Assembly (NCBI GenBank): GCA_040384325.1
Contig: JAZKJL010000002.1
Coordinates: 186,001-250,000, forward strand
From: JACMLX01 sp040384325
Lineage (GTDB): Bacteria > Gemmatimonadota > Gemmatimonadetes > Gemmatimonadales > Gemmatimonadaceae
Length of the DNA: 64,000 bases
Reading direction: 5' to 3'
Positions 61,322-64,000 of this stretch are shown one piece after another. Within the stretch, counting starts at the first letter, position 1. Each line of letters starts with the position of its first letter. The notes beneath the pieces are model-generated. The model ran no database searches, was not told where the DNA came from, and was given only the letters and a program-made list of their open reading frames with translations. Made by a program: the position numbers and the translations under genes.

Positions 61322-62863
61322 ATGGCAACCACGTCTCGTCCCCCGATCTCGTCTCCCGTCCGCGGCAGCATCGCGCCTGACGGACAGTCCACCGCCCTGA
61401 TCGGTCGCATGCGCGTTCGCGAGGATGACGCCCTCACCTTCGACGACGTGCTGCTGGTGCCGCGCCACTCGCTCACGCATCCGAAGGACGTGCGCACGGC
61501 CAGCCGCTTCACCACCGGCATCTCGCTCAACGTGCCACTCGTGTCGGCCGCGATGGACACCGTCACCGAAAGCGAGATGGCGATCGCGATGGCCCGCGCC
61601 GGTGGCATCGGCGTGGTGCACAAGAACATGTCGATCGACCGGCAGAGCGCCGAGATCGATCGCGTGAAGCGCAGCGAGAGTGGCATCATCCGCAACCCGA
61701 TCACGCTCACCCCCGACGCCTCGCTGCGCGAGGCGGTGAAGCTGATGCAGAGCTTCCGCATCAGTGGCGTGCCGATCGTGGACGGCAACGGTCGCCTGGT
61801 GGGCATCCTCACCAACCGTGACCTGCAGTTCGAGCGGGCCCTCGATCGCCCGGTGCGCGACGCGATGACGAAGGATCGCCTGGTCACGGCGGCCCTCGGC
61901 ACCACGCTCGACGAGGCCGAACGCATCATGGGCGAACGTCGCGTCGAGAAGTTGCCGGTGGTGGACGCCGACGGCGTGCTGAAGGGACTGATCACGGTCA
62001 AGGACATCCACAAGCGTCGCCAATTCCCGAATGCCAACAAGGATGCCGAGGGCAGCTTGCGCGTGGCCGCGGCCATCGGTGCCGGCGGTGATTACATGGA
62101 GCGCGCCAGCGCGCTGATCCAGGCCGGCGCCGACGTGCTCTGCATCGACACCGCGCATGGACACAGCGATGGTGTGCTGCAGGCCACGTCGCGGGTGCGC
62201 GAAGCCTTCCCCGACGCGCAGCTGGTGGTGGGCAACGTGGCGACGCGCGAAGGGGCTGCTGCCTTGGTCGAGCGCGGCGTGAACGCGGTGAAGGTCGGCG
62301 TCGGCCCCGGCTCCATCTGCACCACGCGCGTGGTCACCGGCGTCGGTGTGCCGCAGCTCACCGCGGTGTTCGACGCCATCGAGGGCGCTGGCGACGTGCC
62401 GGTGATCGCCGACGGTGGCATCAAGTATTCCGGTGACATCGTGAAGGCGCTGGCCGCCGGCGCATCGTGCGTGATGATGGGCTCCATGCTGGCCGGCACC
62501 GAGGAAAGCCCGGGCGAGACCATCCTGCTCGAGGGTCGCCGCTTCAAGACCATCCGCGGCATGGGCTCCCTCTCGGCGATGCAGGACGGCAGCGCCGATC
62601 GCTACTTCCAGGACGGCGAGATGAGTGCCCGCAAGCTGGTGCCCGAGGGCATCGAGGGGCGGGTGCCGTACAAGGGCCCGGTGGCCGACGTCCTGTTCCA
62701 GATGGTCGGTGGCCTGCGCAGCGGCATGGGTTACGTGGGCTGCGGCACCATCGACGCGCTGCGCACCGAGAGCCAGTTCGTCCGGATCACCTCCGCCGGC
62801 CTGCGCGAGAGTCATCCCCACGACGTGACCATCACCCGCGAGTCGCCGAATTACACGAAGTGA
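61322..62863 (+). CDS. guaB: Inosine-5'-monophosphate dehydrogenase
   Basis: Converts IMP to XMP, the committed step to GMP. It has 513 aa. It begins with an extra tail of about 30 residues, then the family start ALTFDDVLLVPRHS. Two CBS domains occupy about 110-235 (ISGVPIVDGNGRLVG, VEKLPVVDADGVLKG). Catalytic C333 is in GPGSICTTRVVTGVGVPQ, and the flap carries the conserved ARKLVPEGIEGRVPYKG. ATG 61322 is chosen because the upstream extension runs through the hairpin. The permease gene follows after 121 bp. Confidence 0.96.
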   Translation: MATTSRPPISSPVRGSIAPDGQSTALIGRMRVREDDALTFDDVLLVPRHSLTHPKDVRTASRFTTGISLNVPLVSAAMDTVTESEMAIAMARAGGIGVVHKNMSIDRQSAEIDRVKRSESGIIRNPITLTPDASLREAVKLMQSFRISGVPIVDGNGRLVGILTNRDLQFERALDRPVRDAMTKDRLVTAALGTTLDEAERIMGERRVEKLPVVDADGVLKGLITVKDIHKRRQFPNANKDAEGSLRVAAAIGAGGDYMERASALIQAGADVLCIDTAHGHSDGVLQATSRVREAFPDAQLVVGNVATREGAAALVERGVNAVKVGVGPGSICTTRVVTGVGVPQLTAVFDAIEGAGDVPVIADGGIKYSGDIVKALAAGASCVMMGSMLAGTEESPGETILLEGRRFKTIRGMGSLSAMQDGSADRYFQDGEMSARKLVPEGIEGRVPYKGPVADVLFQMVGGLRSGMGYVGCGTIDALRTESQFVRITSAGLRESHPHDVTITRESPNYTK

Positions 62864-62932
62864 AAGGATCATGAGGTCTCGGGGCCGCGATTGACTTCCG
62901 CCTTGCAGCCGTGTGACCTTGCCCTGTCTTGT

Positions 62933-62958
62933 ACGCCCCCGCCTGCTGGTGGGGGCGT
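62933..62958 (+). terminator. Hairpin between guaB and the permease gene
   Basis: ACGCCCCCGCC pairs with GGTGGGGGCGT (one G-U pair) around a TGCT loop. No T-run follows, so it is either a weak terminator of guaB or a leader structure of the permease gene 26 bp downstream. Confidence 0.45.
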
Positions 62959-62984
62959 CCCCTTACCCCTGACGTGCAGGCCTC

Positions 62985-64000
62985 ATGGGACTCTGGTCCA
63001 GAAAGAGCATCACCGCGCTCCAGGCTGAGGCGGGCAACGAGTCCGACGGCCTCAAGCGCACGCTCGGTGCGATGAACCTCACCCTGCTCGGCATCGGCGC
63101 CATCATCGGCGCCGGCATCTTCGTGCTGACGGGCAATGCAGCGGCCAATTACGCCGGCCCTGCGGTGACGATCTCCTTCGTGCTGGCCGGACTGGGCTGT
63201 CTCTTCGCCGGCCTCTGCTACGCGGAATTCGCGAGCATGATCCCGATCGCCGGCTCCGCCTACACCTACAGCTACGCCACCATGGGCGAGGGTGTGGCCT
63301 GGTTCATCGGCTGGAACCTGGTGCTCGAGTACCTGTTCGCCGCCTCCACCGTGGCCGTGGGCTGGTCGGGCTACTTCAGCGCCTTCCTGGCGGAAGTGGG
63401 TCTGCACATCCCGGCGGCGCTCGCCTCGGCACCGCTCGGCGTCGCCAACGGCCATGAGATCGTGCGCGCCTTCACCTGCGTCGATCCCACCAGCGGCCTG
63501 ACGGTGATCGACCCGGCCACGCGCGTGGCCCAGATCTTCGCCGATCGCGGCGCCTGCCTCGCGGCGGGACACCAGGTGATCAACGGCTTGATCAACCTGC
63601 CCGCCGTGCTGCTGATCGTCGCCATCACGGCGCTGCTGGTGCGCGGCGTGCAGGAGTCGGCGTCGTTCAACAACCTGATGGTGATCATCAAGACCAGCAT
63701 CGTGCTGCTGGTGATCGGCTTCGGCTTCTTCTACGTGAACCGCGCCAACTGGGAGCCGTTCATCCCGGCCAACACCGGTGAGTGGGGCAAGTTCGGCTGG
63801 TCGGGCGTGCTGCGTGGCGCCTCGGCGGTGTTCTTCGCCTACATCGGCTTCGATGCCGTCAGCACCGCCGCCCAGGAAGCCAAGAATCCGCAGCGCGACC
63901 TGCCGATCGGCATGATCGCCTCGCTGCTGATCTGTACGGTGCTCTACATCCTGATGGCGCTCGTCATGACCGGCCTCGCGCCCTACACGGCGCTCAGCGT
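62985..64000 (+). CDS. APC-family amino-acid permease, C-terminus beyond window
   Basis: An inner-membrane amino-acid transporter of the cationic amino-acid transporter branch. 338 residues are visible; the end is missing. The N-terminal signature is LKRTLGAMNLTLLGIGAIIGAGIFVLTG, in which GAIIGAGIFV is the unwound substrate helix. It continues with FAGLCYAEFASMIPIAGSAYTYSYATMGE and, late, FFAYIGFDAVSTAAQEAKNPQRDLPIG, both family marks. About eight helices are seen so far. An insert of about 55 residues with two Cys (around FTCVDPTSG and DRGACLAAG) lies between helices 4 and 5, longer than usual. Confidence 0.9.
   Translation, partial: MGLWSRKSITALQAEAGNESDGLKRTLGAMNLTLLGIGAIIGAGIFVLTGNAAANYAGPAVTISFVLAGLGCLFAGLCYAEFASMIPIAGSAYTYSYATMGEGVAWFIGWNLVLEYLFAASTVAVGWSGYFSAFLAEVGLHIPAALASAPLGVANGHEIVRAFTCVDPTSGLTVIDPATRVAQIFADRGACLAAGHQVINGLINLPAVLLIVAITALLVRGVQESASFNNLMVIIKTSIVLLVIGFGFFYVNRANWEPFIPANTGEWGKFGWSGVLRGASAVFFAYIGFDAVSTAAQEAKNPQRDLPIGMIASLLICTVLYILMALVMTGLAPYTALS

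Overview
The window is one high-GC bacterial contig, roughly two-thirds G+C by eye, with densely packed genes, many 4-bp stop/start overlaps and several GTG or TTG starts. It combines a SusC/SusD pair, M1 and M20 peptidases, an ATP synthase b subunit with a signal peptide, an EtfAB-linked membrane Fe-S oxidoreductase and M15 peptidases with calcium-loop-like inserts. This mix best fits the phylum Gemmatimonadota. That is inference; no rRNA or tRNA gene was seen to test it.

Layout. (1) 1-16357, minus strand: a six-gene operon of unknown function with its own strong promoter. It encodes an unknown 212-aa protein, an Hcp-family tube protein, a 3575-aa giant protein with a DUF6603-like core and an embedded lipase-like segment, and three large conserved hypothetical proteins, the last cut by the window edge. 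This is the most novel part. (2) 16528-18208: a MoxR ATPase and a BsuPI-domain lipoprotein. (3) 18390-21553: the Fo half of ATP synthase plus delta (two AtpI/AtpZ-like genes, atpB, atpE, atpF, atpH), with RNA hairpins around atpE and no atpA/G/D/C behind it. (4) 21704-27788: M1 peptidase, cupin, sugar nucleotidyltransferase, M20 peptidase, and an isopropylmalate-synthase-like protein lacking two catalytic residues. (5) 27909-33219: lipoprotein, SusD and SusC on the minus strand. (6) 33404-39260: CstA/YbdD, a lipoprotein, NAD-type isocitrate dehydrogenase, a phosphoesterase and a SprT-like protease. (7) 39261-39958: a gene-free repeat region with a 100-N assembly gap. (8) 39959-48362: amidohydrolase, glutaryl-CoA dehydrogenase-like enzyme, a hypothetical, an SDR, EtfB/EtfA and a membrane Fe-S oxidoreductase. 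The dehydrogenase, ETF and Fe-S protein form a plausible chain from acyl-CoA oxidation to quinone. (9) 48446-55213, minus strand: a seven-gene overlapping operon (gpmI, outer-membrane protein, PTPS, mobA, dacB, moeA, methyltransferase). (10) 55292-60291: an envelope cluster with an SH3 protein, an L,D-transpeptidase and two M15 peptidases. (11) 60354-64000: a hypothetical, a YkvA/DUF1232 protein, guaB and an amino-acid permease cut by the right edge.

Regulation readable from sequence: sigma70-like promoters before the Hcp operon, the BsuPI gene and susC; strong hairpin terminators or attenuators after atpE, susD, the acyl-CoA dehydrogenase, etfA, the Fe-S gene and before guaB; and a recurring TA-rich -10-like motif, TAnnnTT/TCC, at many gene fronts.
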